Positions 13,601 through 28,600 of a stretch of 64,000 nt of DNA are shown piece by piece. Location of the stretch: the NCBI GenBank assembly GCA_021229015.1, contig CM037783.1:31066088-31130087 (forward strand), written 5' to 3'. The stretch's first letter is position 1. Every line of letters begins with the position of its first letter. The DNA is from Solen grandis (taxonomy: Eukaryota; Mollusca; Bivalvia; Adapedonta; Solenidae). Under the pieces are notes generated by a model. It was not told where the DNA came from, did not search any database, and saw nothing but the letters and a program-made list of their open reading frames with translations. The translations under genes and the position numbers were made by a program.

Positions 13601-16600
13601 AGGGACATGTAAACAGCTGACACGGCTGGTTCCCTCACAGGCTATATATAGCATCTTAGTTGTGGGATGCAGGGCAATCACTTCCGGTTTACCGGTAGTC
13701 GGGCTCAGGTCTTCAATCTGTTGCACTGAAGCTAAATTCGGTGTTAGTTGGTAGACATTGGAAGACTCCTTCCCACATACAAGTAGATCACCATTGTCAA
13801 CTATAGCTAGACCTTTTGGTCCTTTCAGGTTGTTGTCTGAGTATATTGTTAAGTGACCACTGGGTATTTTTACAGAAAGGACTTTGTGTTGAAAAACCTG
13901 TGTTGCATACATAATTGTTTGCGCTGGATTTACCATAATTTTATTCACAGCATCAGTTTTTTTGATTACTTCTTTCAGTATGGTACCTTTTAAATCAATC
14001 ACCGAGATCTTGCAGGATCCAGCATTAGATATAGATACAAGCAAATTTCCATTGCAGCAATCCATTGCTGTGCAGCGTCCATTTGTCTTAATTTCTTCAA
14101 AGTTTTTAGGATTTTGCAAGTTTATTAGCCTAATTAGATTTCTGAATGGCAAAGCCACTGCAAGTCGGTTATTGGGCAGTTTCGCTAAACATGTAGGATT
14201 AGCACGAAGTGTTATACAGTCTGTGATCTTGTTATTGTCTGTGTTCACAATAAAGACACACATGTTTGTGTGGTCTGCGACTGCTAAATAATTATTGCTT
14301 GTTAGAACCATGTCTACAATCTTGCATGGTTTTTTACATGCAGAGTGCTGAATGTCTATACTACTGCGAAACTCTGCTCTGCTTCTTTGTCTCTCTATGC
14401 CAGAATGTCGCCTTGGAATCGCTTCTTCATTTTCACTTGCTTCTGCATTGTCTGCTGTATTGCTAGCTTCCAAATCAAAGCTATCAGATATTTCGTCAGA
14501 AGCCTTTCTGGCATTGAATTCTGTACTTTGTGTGAGCTCATCTGATGCAGATCGCAGGTCATCTTCAAAGCTCCTCATTTCTTCAGCATCTGATACAGAG
14601 GCCATGTTTACTCAATTGATGTATTGTCTGCTGATGTTGACCATTTCCACTTGTTTTGTAACACACACATGTAAAAAATGAGTTCTCTCATTAAGATGAA
14701 AGCAATATAAAAAAAGTTTTTCAGGTAAACCGATCACAGTCTATCCACATGTGTTTTTCTCTTCTCAGAAAAAGTAATTACGAATTGAATAAACATTGAT
14801 TCAGAACATGACCAGGTTTCATGGCATTTATACACAGCATTAAAGTATGGTGGTACATGTATAAATCCTTGTTTTTACAAGATTGTACTTATGGTGTATT
14901 TTCATAAATACATATAAATTACCATTATAATCTGCTATTTTCCTTTAGCCAGCATGTTAAAATTTGATTTTAGCATTTTTCCTTTTACACACTGCCATGT
15001 AATTTAAGTTGTGTAAACTTCCATTCACCAACATATTTATGATATGTGTAAGTTGTCCCATATCTTCGTTTGCAAGATCAAAGTTAAACTTGATATTGTT
15101 ACCGTCACTGAAAAACTGAACAAAGTTATGACAAATTTACAGTACCTCTATACCATGCACTCTTTTCTACATTCTGTTTTTCCGTATTCCTGTTGCTCCT
15201 GTAGTTGTTAATTCAGTATTAAAACCACAGAAACATGTACACAACAATATGTCCCCCACCTCATATTAGCTCATTTACTCACATTTCCTTCTTCAAATCA
15301 TAATTGGTGTGCATTTTTTAATGTCTTTGCAAATCAGGAAATAAACATCCGTTTAATGAAAGAAAGGGGACTTCCCCAGCATGCTGTATTTTTCACTACG
15401 TGCAGCTGTTTGCATGTATTTGCGTCATGTTCATGGCTTTCTTAAAATAGATCTAAACTACCAGTAGTCAATTGAAGTAGTGAATTAATGTAATGATATA
15501 GAAACTGGAGAATGTAATGTGTGTATTGCAGTGTATTGAGTGTTCAGCAAAATCTTGTTTGAATGAATTGAATGAAAAATGTACATTATAACCTGTAGCT
15601 TTGTAAATTATAATGAGGTAAATCTGACGGTTGGCAGTTAAACTCCTACCAATGGCAGAGAGAATTTTTCAGATGATTCCCTTCCCAGGTGCTTATATAA
15701 ACACTGGTCCGAGTGTGCAGGAACCCTCATGGGGGATATTATGTTGTCTATTATGGATGTAAAAAATGAAGAAAGAAAAAAAGGCCTCTAGTTTGATAGA
15801 GATGTATTGTATAGTAGTGACTTATTCACAGGATGAGATACTTCATATCATATTGTAATAAGACCTTGACACTTGTAACCACACTGTTGTGCTATATGAT
15901 ATATATATTAACTCCGCCATCTTCTTTTTTTTTGTTATTTTTGGTTTGCAAGATTTTATCACACATGCAAGTGACCGTGAGATTTTTTCAACTATGTTTC
16001 AGTATGTATGAAATTTTGATTCAAACAGATAGATATTGCGAATTTTGTCTCGCACCACTCTTTTTATGTGATTTTTCTTATATAAAATGATTTCCATACA
16101 GAATGACCCTTTCACAATAAAATTTTCAAAAATAAAAATATCTTGGAAATTCCATCTGCCGTGTTTACATATTTATAAATGGAAGTCATATGTGTACAAT
16201 TCGCTACTGCTATGATGTCACCTAGGTGGCGGAGATTGGAACACACAAAATGATGGCATAATATTTGACTCCTAATGTGTTAAATGTTATTTTTGAGTGA
16301 ATAATCATTCGTAAAAAAAATTTTTTGGGGGGGTGTCAATGTGAAATTGATAGAATAAATTGGTAAGTGAACAGTTTCTATTCTATGTATTGTATTGTAT
16401 TGCATTTCCTAATTAAATCTTAGAGGGGCGCAGTTTGGGCGCTCGAGGATACTTTAGAAAAGTCAGGCCTCAAGTTTTAGAAGATGATGAAAATCGTACC
16501 CATACTCAAACTCAAAATCATTATGAATATAATGCTTATATCCATGTTTGATTTATGACCTGTGTTCATGGTGTCTCAATTTTTTAAGCTCATTCTCAGT

Positions 16601-19600
16601 TTAGTCAAATTCAGCATTCAATTATGCTTTCATTGAAAAGACCCTGTTTGTGAACATTTCATATAACTCAAAGTTAAGAAGCTTTAGCATAACTTAAAGT
16701 AAGATAAAAAAATGTTGAGAACTCTGCTCAAATATCATATTCCAGCTTAAACTCAAATTTGAATATATAATTATTTGAGTATTAAGCCTAAGATTTTTTA
16801 TTTTTTTTAAGAACATGGCGTCAAATCAGACAGCAGTTTTCAATCTGAGCTGGATTAACAGTGTTTTTTTTTAACCTCAACTCTAGTTATGAGGAGAATC
16901 AAACCACATGAAACATGATCAGCTTGCAAGGTTCTTCCAGGCAGATTTGGTATTATTTTGGTCAATGAGATCATTAAATCAAACTACAAATTGAAGACTG
17001 GATGTAAAAACATTATAAATAAAGAATAAGTTTATACACTAAGCTCTAGAAATGATAGCATTTTTTACCTCGGCTAAATTTCCATAGAAAAAAAGTTGAG
17101 GTTGTGTCATCACTCTTGTTATGTCATCGTTGTTGGTGTATAAGTTGACATGTCGTTTTTGTCGTGATTGTTTTTACCTTGGCCATAACTTCTAAACAAC
17201 AAACATTCTGCCATCTTCACATTCTTATTTGCTATCACAATGGCTACATTGCCATCAAGGGCCATAACTATAATTTTTGTTTTAACCAAATTTATCTCCC
17301 TTTTAAAAGAAAATACAGTGAAAAGTTTAACCTTGGCCATAACTTCTAAACTATTAAACCTTCTGTCATGAAACTTTACATACTTGTTCTCTATCACAAG
17401 GGATACATTTTCATTTAGGGTCGTATAATTTCATTATAACCAAATTTGTAAAAAAAATGGAAGAGTGTTGGTATCTGCATGCGTTGCTCTTGTCTAAGAT
17501 CAAAGATTTTGTGGCCAGCATGAATTCTTAACCCTTTCCCTCATATAGACTCACTTTGACGCACTCAATAGGTACCACATAAAGCCTGATCTGCAGAAAA
17601 CCACAGTTAAACCTTACCAAATTTAATTATAAAGTCCTCATTTCCAGACCACTGAGGAGCAGCGAACAGCATAAAACCTGATCAGCCTGCAAGTTTCTCG
17701 CAGGCTGATCTGTTTTTATGCTGTTCGCATAGGTCTTTTCATGGTGTCCTATAACAAAATTGTACCCTGCCCATGCACGTTTGCTATTTTGCATTTCTAC
17801 CTGACAGAAAAAAGACATCAATAAAGCATATGTGTCATTTAACTTCTAAAATTTTTGAAGTCACATCCATGTAATAAAAAGTTAAATTGATGATATCTGA
17901 TATGAATGAAGTGCAGCAAATTCACGTTTTGCATTCTTTCTCAGGACTTCCTGGGGAAATCTGACCCATACCTTGAGGTGCTGCGTGGTAACCCTGATGG
18001 AAGCTGGCAGGTGGTTCACAGAACGGAGGTAAGTCTTTCAGGGACTATATCAACCCTTAATAACCTTATGAATATTCATGTACAGATTGATGACATAATT
18101 AATATCAATTTACTGAATTTTTATTGTTGTATGAAACAATGCACTGGCTAGAATCTCACAGAGATACAATGAAAGGATACTCTAATTTTTTTTTTTTTTT
18201 TTTTTTTTTTTACTTCCTTTTTTTCTCTATATTCTAACTTTTGCATCTGTAATGTGCTCACTTTATTCTTTGTCTTGAATGCTTAGAAATGGAAATATTC
18301 AATACAATGTTTCAACCAAAGTCTGAGTCTAAAATATATACTCAGGAGTTTGATGAATAACTGGACCCGTGATTCTTTCAAATTTAAATAATTATTCTAG
18401 AAACAGACTATTACTTAATTGTTGAAAAGCCATAAATTTCCTTCCTAATGAATCAATTGGCCTATTATTTTACCTTGTGAATTTCATGTGCAAATTTATG
18501 ACCTGATAAATGTTAATTTACTAAACTTAAACTGGTAAATGGAACAAAACAAAAAAAAGATAGTTCTTTGCCATGCAGTCTGCATATAATTTTAGCTACA
18601 ATATCTTGATATATGAGCATACAGAGGAGACCCTGATCAGACAGCTGTCTTAAAGAGCGGTCTGATCGGGGTCTGCTGTGTACGTCAAAATACGCCTGTA
18701 TTAGGTAAAGGGTTAAACTGAATATTGGACAGGTCATTGTATTTCTATGACAACATGAGGTTTGGAGTCTAGGGCTTGAATCCTGTATATGAGCATCAGA
18801 GATATAATGGAGTGTGATATAACGGAGTGTGGTAAAATGGAGTGTGGTATAATGGAGTGTGGTATAATGGAGTGTGGTATAATGGAGTGTGGTATAATGG
18901 AGTGTGGTATAATGGAGTGTGGTATAATGGAGTATGGTATAATGGAATGTGGTATAATGGAGTGTGGTATAATGGAATGTGGTATAATGGAATGTGGTAT
19001 AATGGAATGTGGTATAATGGAGTGTGGTATAATGGAATGTGGTATAATGGAGTATGGTATAATGGAATGTGGTATAATGGAGCATATCATTATGGGATAC
19101 TGAATTGTGGTATACTGTAGCATGTTATGGAGAGTGCTATAATGGATCTGCACTTTGCGAGGGTGAGATAAAGGAATGTTTAATCAGTGTGGGTTGCTTG
19201 ATGCAGGTGGTGAAGAACAACTTGAATCCAACATGGAGGCAGTTCCAGATTCCTGTACACACGCTGTGTAGTGGTGACCGAAATAAACCTATCAAGGTCA
19301 GTACCAAACACATCCTACACGTCATGTGTATCACACAGTTTTTTATCAGGCTTTCAAACACAGAAATCTGGCTAGACTCTTTCCGGTGGCCAAGTGTTTA
19401 GAGTGTCTGCCTCGGGAGTGGGAGGTCGTGGGTTCTTTTCCCCGGCTTGGACATACCAAACTTATAAAAAAAATGGAACTGGTATAACTCACTTGCTTGG
19501 CGCTCAGCATATAAGGGTAGTTGCAGGACTGGTTGGCCCAGTTTCAGGATAATTTGTCTGGTTGTGGTATCATGCCACATGTCAACGGCATGATAATGCA

Positions 19601-22600
19601 GTATGGCAGCACTATATCTGCCTCAAGTAGACATAATCATCAAATAACTGAAATCCTGTCGGAGAGACGTTAAAGCCCACAAATAAACAAACAAAAATCT
19701 TGTTTAATAGTAGTTGGGTTAATATTAGGGGGTCATTGGGCAGATGGGCAGGATGTCAGTTTGTCTGGACTATAAACTTGACATGCATTTAGATACATTT
19801 AAACTACTTTGTGCAATTATTTATCATCATGGGAGAGTGTGTGCAGGTTCATGACCCCCCAGGTCAGTTGCTCAAAGATCAAGGTCATGATAAAAATTGA
19901 GTACACTGTAGAAACTAGGATTTTTGCTGATTTTCCACCTCTTTATTATGCTCTCCAAAGGAAGAGCATATAGTTGCTGCTTTATCCGTCCGTCCATCCC
20001 GTCCATCTATCCGTCATAATTTTGATAAAAAGTATAAGAGGTATCAACATGAAACTTCATAGGTAAATAGATCTCAATGAGGAGAAGTGCAGTGTACAAG
20101 AATCACAACTCTGTTTTGCATAATTTTGGAGTTATTGCCCTTTGTTATTTTTCATTCTTAAATTTTGTGCAGAGCATAGCACAAAAAGTATAAGAGGTAT
20201 CAACATGAAACTTCATAGGTTGATAGATCTTAATGAGAAGAAGTGCAGTGCACAAGAACCACAACTCTATTTTGCATAATGGAGTTATTTTCCTTTGTTA
20301 TTTAGCATTTATTTGGGGAGCATCCATCGGTTCTACCGATTCTCTTTTTTGATACAGTTGGGCTTGTATAAGCTGTCACCTGTATTAAGTGGTCAACCTG
20401 CATTTAGCAGTCAGTATCTACAATGTAGAGGTGAACGAGAAGAAGAAAAAGAAGAGCAGTCAGTTTTAATATACCAAATTATTGCATTTTGTTATATGGT
20501 TAACCTTGAATTAGCGACCACTCCTGTTAAGTGGTCCCTTTCACTTGTTCCCTTGACTGACTGCTTAAGACAGGTTTGACTGTGTATTGAAAGCTAATCT
20601 GAATGTTTCAACCATCAACATTCAACATATGCTTCATAATCCAACTCATTTGGAAGTTTTAACCACTTAACAAAATCTTGTTGGAAAAGTTAAAAGTTGG
20701 AACTCTTTTGACATGTCAGTGGCATTTAAAACCAATGTCATGATGTCTTCATGATATGTTTTAATTTTTATTAACATTTATAAATTCTCAACACTTTTCA
20801 AAGCAACTGTTATGAACTATTTTTTTTTTGTTGACTTTCGTTAAATTTGAAGGCGGTTTCCTTGATGGATATATAATTTAAAAAACATATTCTACTTTAA
20901 GAATGATTTTCATGGAGTTAATATTTGTAAATATATTTAAAACCACTACTGTTTTAATGACAATCAGTACCCTATGAAAATAATGATTTACAGTATGTTA
21001 ACTGTTGATTAATAAAAGCTGGCATGTTTTGAATATAGCAAGTATGGTTGTGTCGTCCACAGTTTGACGTGTATGACTGGGACAGTGATGGGTCACATGA
21101 CATGATCGGCGGCTTCGCGGCATCAGTGGAACAGCTGCTAGAGTCACAAGGGAAGGAGGTATGTGCATTTTCTTTATTGATAATGTGTGATGGATGTCCA
21201 GTTAAGTCCCTACTTTTTAGCATGGCGTTAGTTGATACTGATCTCATATTTGAAGCTGTCTGACTGTAGATTTATTTAACCCTTTCCCTCAAAGAGGAAA
21301 CCATGAAAAGACCTATGCGAACAATATTAAACCAGATCAGCCTGTGAGTAACTCGCAGGCTGATCAGGTTTTATGCTGTTCGCTGCTCCTCAGTGGTCTG
21401 GAAATGAGGACTTTATAATTAAATTTGGTAAGGTTTAACTGTGCTTTTCTGCAGATCAGGCTTTATGTGGTTCCTATTGAATGCGTCAAAATGAGTCTAT
21501 ATGAGGGAAATGGTTCAAGAAATTTCCCTTGACACCCTTGCTGGATTTAAACTCCTTGCTGCAGATACTTCTCTTGTAATACTGTAGCTAATTCTAGGAT
21601 GATGTTTGAATAATGAAACTGTCAAAATAATTTCAAAGACATTGATTATTTTCATTTTGAATATTTTGAATCTGCACAGTTTTATCCTGGTCTGCACTTT
21701 TGGCTTTTTAGTCAATAAAACTTTTTCAAGCACCCCTATAAAATGTTAATGGTATAATCCAAACTGAAGAAAAGACAAGTCCAGTTTAGAAATTCAGCAT
21801 GGTAAGGGTGAAACTCTTTGATTTCATTTAATGTCTTGTGAGTACTGCAGCATGATTGTATGTAATTGAAATTGCACTTTAGTAGACCTAGTATGATTTA
21901 TAATGACAGCTGTAATGAATAAAAACACACTCCGTCAATACCTGTTATTGTTAACTGCTGATTCCTTCCTTCCTGTGATGTTATTGTATTGTGAGAACTG
22001 AATGGGAGAGTTGAAGATGATATGTATGCCAGATATTTATGTCCCTAGGGGTTAGGCATTAATTATTGTATTGTGAGAACTGAATGGGAGAGTTGAAGAT
22101 GATATGTATGCAGTATTATGTCCTAGGGTTGGATTATTATTGTATTTGAACTGATGGAGCGTTCAAATTTTGATGTATCAGATATTTAATGGCTGATGAG
22201 ATTCAGTTATTTAAGTCCCTATGGGTTAGGCATTAATAATCATGGTATAGTCCATTTTTTTTTTTTTTTTTAATTTGGAGCGCTTCAATTTTGATGATAA
22301 TATTAAAGGACCTAGGCCAATAATTTCTACAAAAAAATATATATGTATTTATATATATATATATAAATACATACATTAAATTATGCATTATATCTCATGT
22401 TGTTTTATTAGGGAAAGATTGCCTATACATAGGTAGAATTGTCAGTCCTGGCTGACAGTAGAGGAGGGCATGTCTTTCTGGGTCGGGGCGGGGGGTTGGG
22501 GGCAACCTAAAGTTAGACACGCAGTTGTAACTCGTCCAAGGCTTAAAAACCATGTTTTATATAATATTGCGTAGTATAATTTATCAGTTAATGGGAAATT

Positions 22601-25600
22601 TATATGGAGGACTCATGGTTTATGCAAAATGTGTTATCCACTTTAAATAATGACTTAATTTACTTAATTTCTTATTTCAATGCAATGAGCAAAAATTCCA
22701 CTTTTCCACTCATATTTACAAGGAAAATAGGACAGGACAGGACAAGTAATTCTTTAACCCTTTCCCTCATAGAGGAAACCATGAAAAGACCTATGCGAAC
22801 AACATAAAACCAGATCAGCCTACAAGTAACTTCCTTCATTCACACTTTGCTTGTTTTGATATAATTTCTTAGAATTACAAGTATTGAAAATGAAACAGGA
22901 AATTAAACATAAAGCAAGCTTATCATAATTGTTTGAAAGTACATGTAATTATGTAAAGGACAACTTTAAATGTGTTACGTATTGCGTACATGTACCTGTG
23001 GTTTTGGAAGGAGAAGAGGTTGTGGCATCTGGGCAGGTTTATTTTGCAGGCAACCTGACCTGCAGGATGAGGGTCATTTAGAAACATGTTTGCTCGCTGC
23101 AGTGTTTTGGAAGCAAGTCTTCCCTTTTTCTCTCTTTTGCTGTACTACTTGTGTATGTAATATGTCATTGCTTTATATAAATTAAAGTTAACTTTTATTA
23201 GCTGGATCAAGTTTACATATATTTCTGGATTATAGAAACATTATTACGCTGAAGAAATCAGTTCCCAGAGAAAAATGTACAGATAAAAAGGTTTCCAGAG
23301 CAACAAAGTCTGGACTGACATTTTGCAACAAATATTTATATTTTCATAGATATATTGCTTTTAGCTTTTGGCTTATTGGCATGAAAAAAGGAAAGTGTGG
23401 AGTTCCAATGTTCAATGGTACTTTCAGACATTCTTTGTGTTGCAGACTTGAGATGTCTGAAAATTCTCACAATTTTTGATCAGAAATAATTTGTTAGAAA
23501 GGGTCATATGTTAATTTTTCAGCTGCAACATACCATAGTTTTTAAATATAGTGTAAGTAAATAATTCTTGTGCTTTGCGCTCAGCACATAAAGGCCAAAA
23601 AAAATAGTTCCGTTTTTTTTGTCTCCAGCCATAAAAACAGAGGGTAGGTAGGTCAAGTTTATTTTTTAAATGAAACGAAAGGTAAAAAAAAAAGAGAGAG
23701 AAAGATTTTTTAAAGGTGAAAAAACTTAAGGGTCGGTTGTTAAAAAAGAGAGTCGGTCGGGAGACCAGAAACAGAACTTTTTTGGGGGGGCTTAAGGCAG
23801 GTTTCAGGCCTGGTTAGCTAAGAATAATGTGGCTGGGTATGATATCATTCCACTTCATGTCTGCAATGAGATATTGAAATGAGGCAGGAATAATCCTACA
23901 ACGTAGACAAATAGTCCACATGTGAAAGGACCAAACAAACTAATATTATGTGTGTGTGATGTTCAAAGGGACAATACTCAACTATTACATTTAGTGAAGC
24001 TGAAATAGATTGTCTCCCCTTATCATTTGTTTAGTTCATTTTTTTTTTCAAAGTAACAAGGGAAAACAAATGGATCAATATTTTCTTGGTTACATACAAA
24101 CATTGCTGACTGGGCATACAAGCAATTCACTCTTGATTTGCCAGATTGAAGTGTTCATGTATATGATAAGATATGCATAACTTATAGCCATTGAATTTGT
24201 TTTTTTTTCTCTCTCACCAGTTCTCTCTCTCTCTCAACAGCCACTTGTTTTTATTGGTCTGATGAATTCAGAAAGAAATAAAACAAAAATAATTTCATTT
24301 CATTGTTTTCTATATTTCTTTTATAGAAATGATGAATTGGTGATTAAAATATACTGTCATATATATGTACAGCTACAAAATAAAAAGATATACATTATGT
24401 AATTACTTCTTAACAAAATATATGGTGTAAACATACATATAACTTTATATATTTTAAGAAATCATTTAAAGTGAGAAGTGCTTGCCTTTAAGCTAGTATA
24501 TCACAAGCAGATGGATGCCTTTTGATTCTGAAAATGACTTGACACTGGACGATGACTAGGTGAAAAGTGGTATCAGAATCATAACTGCAGAAAATCAGGA
24601 ACAAATTTCAACACAGATTTTATCATTTCAGTGGCTTGTTTTTCAAGTGGTATAAATATTTATAAATCGCCATGTCATTGGGTATTTTCAGTTTGTATTT
24701 TGGACCTTTTATCTTTATCAAAATGTATGAGAAAAACTTGTCCAATATGAAATATGGACACGGGCTAGACATAAACATAAATATTAACAGGCAGACCATA
24801 ATTATTTGTATCTCAAATTGAACAACCGAATTATAAAAAAAAAAAAAAAATGCCATTTTTTCCCCACTATAATACAGGTGTTAATTCTATCATGACCATG
24901 AATAAGTTTGAAATTTACTGTGTATGGTTAGTTACTGGGTTATTTTTGAACCTGTTGATTATAAATATACTCAATGTATTCCAAAGATCTGTAAACTAGA
25001 TGATAATCAAAATACAATTTTAAGCCATGTTTAACTAGTATGCCTTTTGTCAGTACTTTTCTGAGAAAGTTTTGATCTTCTTGTAGGACATTATTGTTAT
25101 TATTTGTTTCCAAACCTCTCATTTGAGTAGTAACATCGCTTTTGATGATGAAGCCACCTGTAAAACTCTGATAAAAGATTGATTATATGAATTTCTAAAT
25201 TGTATACTTACTTTACCCTGAGTGAATATTCAGGATAAATTCTATATTGAGGAAGAATATGCTTTAATTTGTCTACTGGAACTATGGCTTACTGTATTAT
25301 AATTGTATAAAAGTAACATATATTTGGCAAGGTAATGTCCAGATATTATACACACACAATGCTTTTTTCCTCGGACATTTAGGGATCATTTGTAGAGACC
25401 AGTTCAGGGTCCAGCTGGAATCCCCAATGTTTTTTTTCCTCTTCCTCAGCACCTTTTGTTTGATGGAAGATGTGAACTAAACTGCCTGTTATCTGTGTTT
25501 GTGTTTTGAAGCTTTACTATCAGAAAGATTCCAAAGAAATATTCCTTTTGCAATATCAAGTCTTTGACTGTATAATTCCACAGAACTGCTACTAATCACT

Positions 25601-28600
25601 TATAATCCATGCATGACATGTATATCATTCCCTCATGTGTAATTTCCGCAAAAGATAAGAGTATGCTGCCGGTCGTCCCACGCATGCGTACATAAATATG
25701 AATGGGATATATACACAGTAGTGTAAAGGTGAAGGACGGAGGGGAGCTGCCTATCCACACAGGGGCTTCATGCCGATCATGTTCTCGGCGCATGTTAAGG
25801 GCAGGTTGACGACCTTGAGCAGCGCCTCACACACGCCCTTCAGGGGCTCGATACAGGCGGAGAACGGCAGCAGGAAAATGTACCACCATGCCACGAAGAA
25901 CGCAATTGGCCAACCAAGGAAGATGAGGATGAGGAACCAGAGAAAAGCCCACAGCAGTCCCGGGCACAGCCCGCCTGCTCCACTTCCACTGCCACTGCCC
26001 TCACCTTGACCTTCTCCACTTCCCATAATGCTCTAGTCCTGTGGAATCTGCCTGGATGTTATAGTTGTTTTGATTGGTCAGGTCCTTCTAAAAAAGACAA
26101 AGAAGAAATGATTCGTGAATGATTGCAAAATTGCCGTTACTTACAGTTTAATGCTTGCTGTTATTATCCAGTGGTTTAGAGTTAATTATACCCCCCCGCA
26201 ACGAAGTTAGGGGGGGGTATACTGGAATCAGGTTGTCCGTCCGTCCGTCCGTCCGTCTGTCCGTCCGTCTGTCCGTCCGTCTGTCCGTCCGTCCGTCTGT
26301 AGACACAAAATTCTGCGGACTACTCCTCCTAAACTTCTGGAAGGATTTTGATGAAACTTGCTGGCAATGATCCTTAGACATTGTATTAGCGCGTTATCTA
26401 TATAGCATTGAGTTACCTCCCCTATTTACCAAGTTATGCCCCTTTGATGATTTTTGCATTACAAACTTCTGCGGACTACTCCGCCTAAACTACTGGAAGG
26501 ATTTTAATGATACTTGCTGTCAATGATCCTTAGACATTGTAGCAGCGCGTTATCTATATAGCATTGAGTTACCTCCCCTATTTACCAAGTTATGCCCCTT
26601 TGATGATTTTTGCATTACAAACTTCTGCGGACTACTCCTTCTAAACTACTGGAAGGATTTTGATGAAACTTGCTGGCAATGATCCTTAGACATTGTATAA
26701 GCGCGTTATCTATATATCATTTGGTTACCTCCCCTATTTACCAATTTATGCCCCTTTGATGATTTTTGCATTACAAACTTCTGCGGACTACTCCGCCTAA
26801 ACTACTGGAAGGATTTTAATGATACTTGCTGTCAATGATCCTTAGACATCTATATAGCATTGAGTTACCTCCCCTATTTACCAAGTTATGCCCCTTTGAT
26901 GATTTTTGCATTACAAACTTCTGCGGACTACTTCGCCTAAACTACTGGAAGGATTTTGATGAAACTTGCTGCCATTCATCCTTAGACATTGTAGAAGCAT
27001 GTGTTAGTTATATAACATTGGATTACCTCCCTTTATTATAGTTATGCCCCTTTGATGATTTTTGCTTTACAATTTTCTGCAGACTACTCCTCCCATTGGA
27101 TTACCTCCCTTTGTTATAGTTTGCCCCTTTGATGATTTTTGCTTTACAATTTTCTGCAGACTACTCCTCCTAAACTACTGGAGGGATTTCAATGAAACTT
27201 GCTGTCATTCAACCTTAGACATTGTAGTAGCGCTTTTTCTATATAACATTGGGTTACCCCCCCCCCCTCCCCCCTGTTTTAAAGATATGTCCCTTTGATG
27301 GTATTTGTTTTACAATTTTCTTCCATTGATAGATTTCAGTGAATCTTAATGATATTTATCCATAGACATACATATACCCATATGTATGTAAAACATAGGA
27401 TAACTAGATTTCTAGGTAGTTGGCACATATGTCCTCTGTATATTAAGATGGAGTGTTGCATACAAGAATTCTGATTTCATGCTCCAAAGCCATGTTTGAC
27501 AAAAACACTTGCGGGGGGGTATTAGTAAGCCCTTAGGCGACAGTTCTAGTTGAAATTAGATGGGACATCACTATATGACTAAAATTATATTACTACAGTG
27601 ATGATAAACTCCAGCACAGCAACAACAAATCGAAGTTAATAAAAAGGAATCCACCATCCATTTAGGTCCTCAGTCAGATTAGTTACCTTGTCACTCTACG
27701 TTGGGTCTACTTGTAGAGCATAAAAGCAAACAAGAGATGGCTGGGTCATGTTTACCTTAACCATAAGATCATATGAACAGTACATTTTATTGAGCCAGAC
27801 TCAGTCGCTTGTTTGTTTAGGTGTATAGCACAATGAACAGTCAGCTTATATCACATTTATTTTGCAATCCATACCGTCAGAGAAGTAAGCTTGTTGTTGA
27901 TATTAGCTGTAATTGGAAGTCAGATTTTAATACTTTTAATAATAATCTTACTAATAATCATCCTAATTAAATACACCCCAAAGCTCTAATACACCACGGC
28001 CTCTAATACACCCCTCAACCTCTAATAATACACCCCCAACCTCTAATAATACACCCCCAACCTCTAATAATACACCCCCAACCTCTAATAATACACCCCC
28101 AACCTCTAATAACCCCCCCACTCAACAATACACACTCAACCTCTAATACACCCAAAAAACTCATACACCCCAAACTTCTATATACACCCCTCCAGCCCCA
28201 AGCCTCACATTAGGATCCATGACAACCAAAATCAACCAAAGAATAGTAAGATTATAATATTCTGTGGAGTTACTTTCCAGACACCATACCTAATCCATGA
28301 TATGCTCCTATATCCAGTACTCACTACCAGGGATCCTTAAATTTTGGAATCTCAACCGGTCGACGGCAAAATCCCCCCCCCCCCCCTTTACAAAAATTCC
28401 GTTCCGTACCCCCCCCCCCCCCCCCGAAAAAAAACATAACCGAAAAACGAAAAAAAAATAACATTGATATTTTCAATCAACATACCCTGAATCATTTGCA
28501 GTGTGAAAATAGATCTTTTATTATATTTCAGCATCCTGTTGGCATAATAAGGTATTTTTCTGCAATATTTACCTCTACGAAATCGAAAGTTTGTTTACCG

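Larger units (their letters stand above)
7486..17944 (+). other. Copine intron, ~10.5 kb, carrying an antisense gene
   Basis: Holds a MITE (7644-7821), a 21-bp minisatellite (about 9001-9511), a poly-T run (about 10029-10052), a dispersed repeat (about 10955-11165), a partial tandem duplication (about 12730-13015), the antisense NHL gene (13538-14605), a 165-bp duplication (about 17100-17495) and a family 1 foldback element (17532 to about 17748). Around 8200 the motif GAATATTCGAATATTCGG may mark the end of a decayed element. Nothing else was recognised in 14606-17050. Confidence 0.7.

Noticed and set aside
18734..19153. Repeated-peptide ORFs (IIPHS, ECGIM, LHYTT types)
   Set aside because: Translations of the 15-bp minisatellite, with three frames and both strands open; no start or domain.
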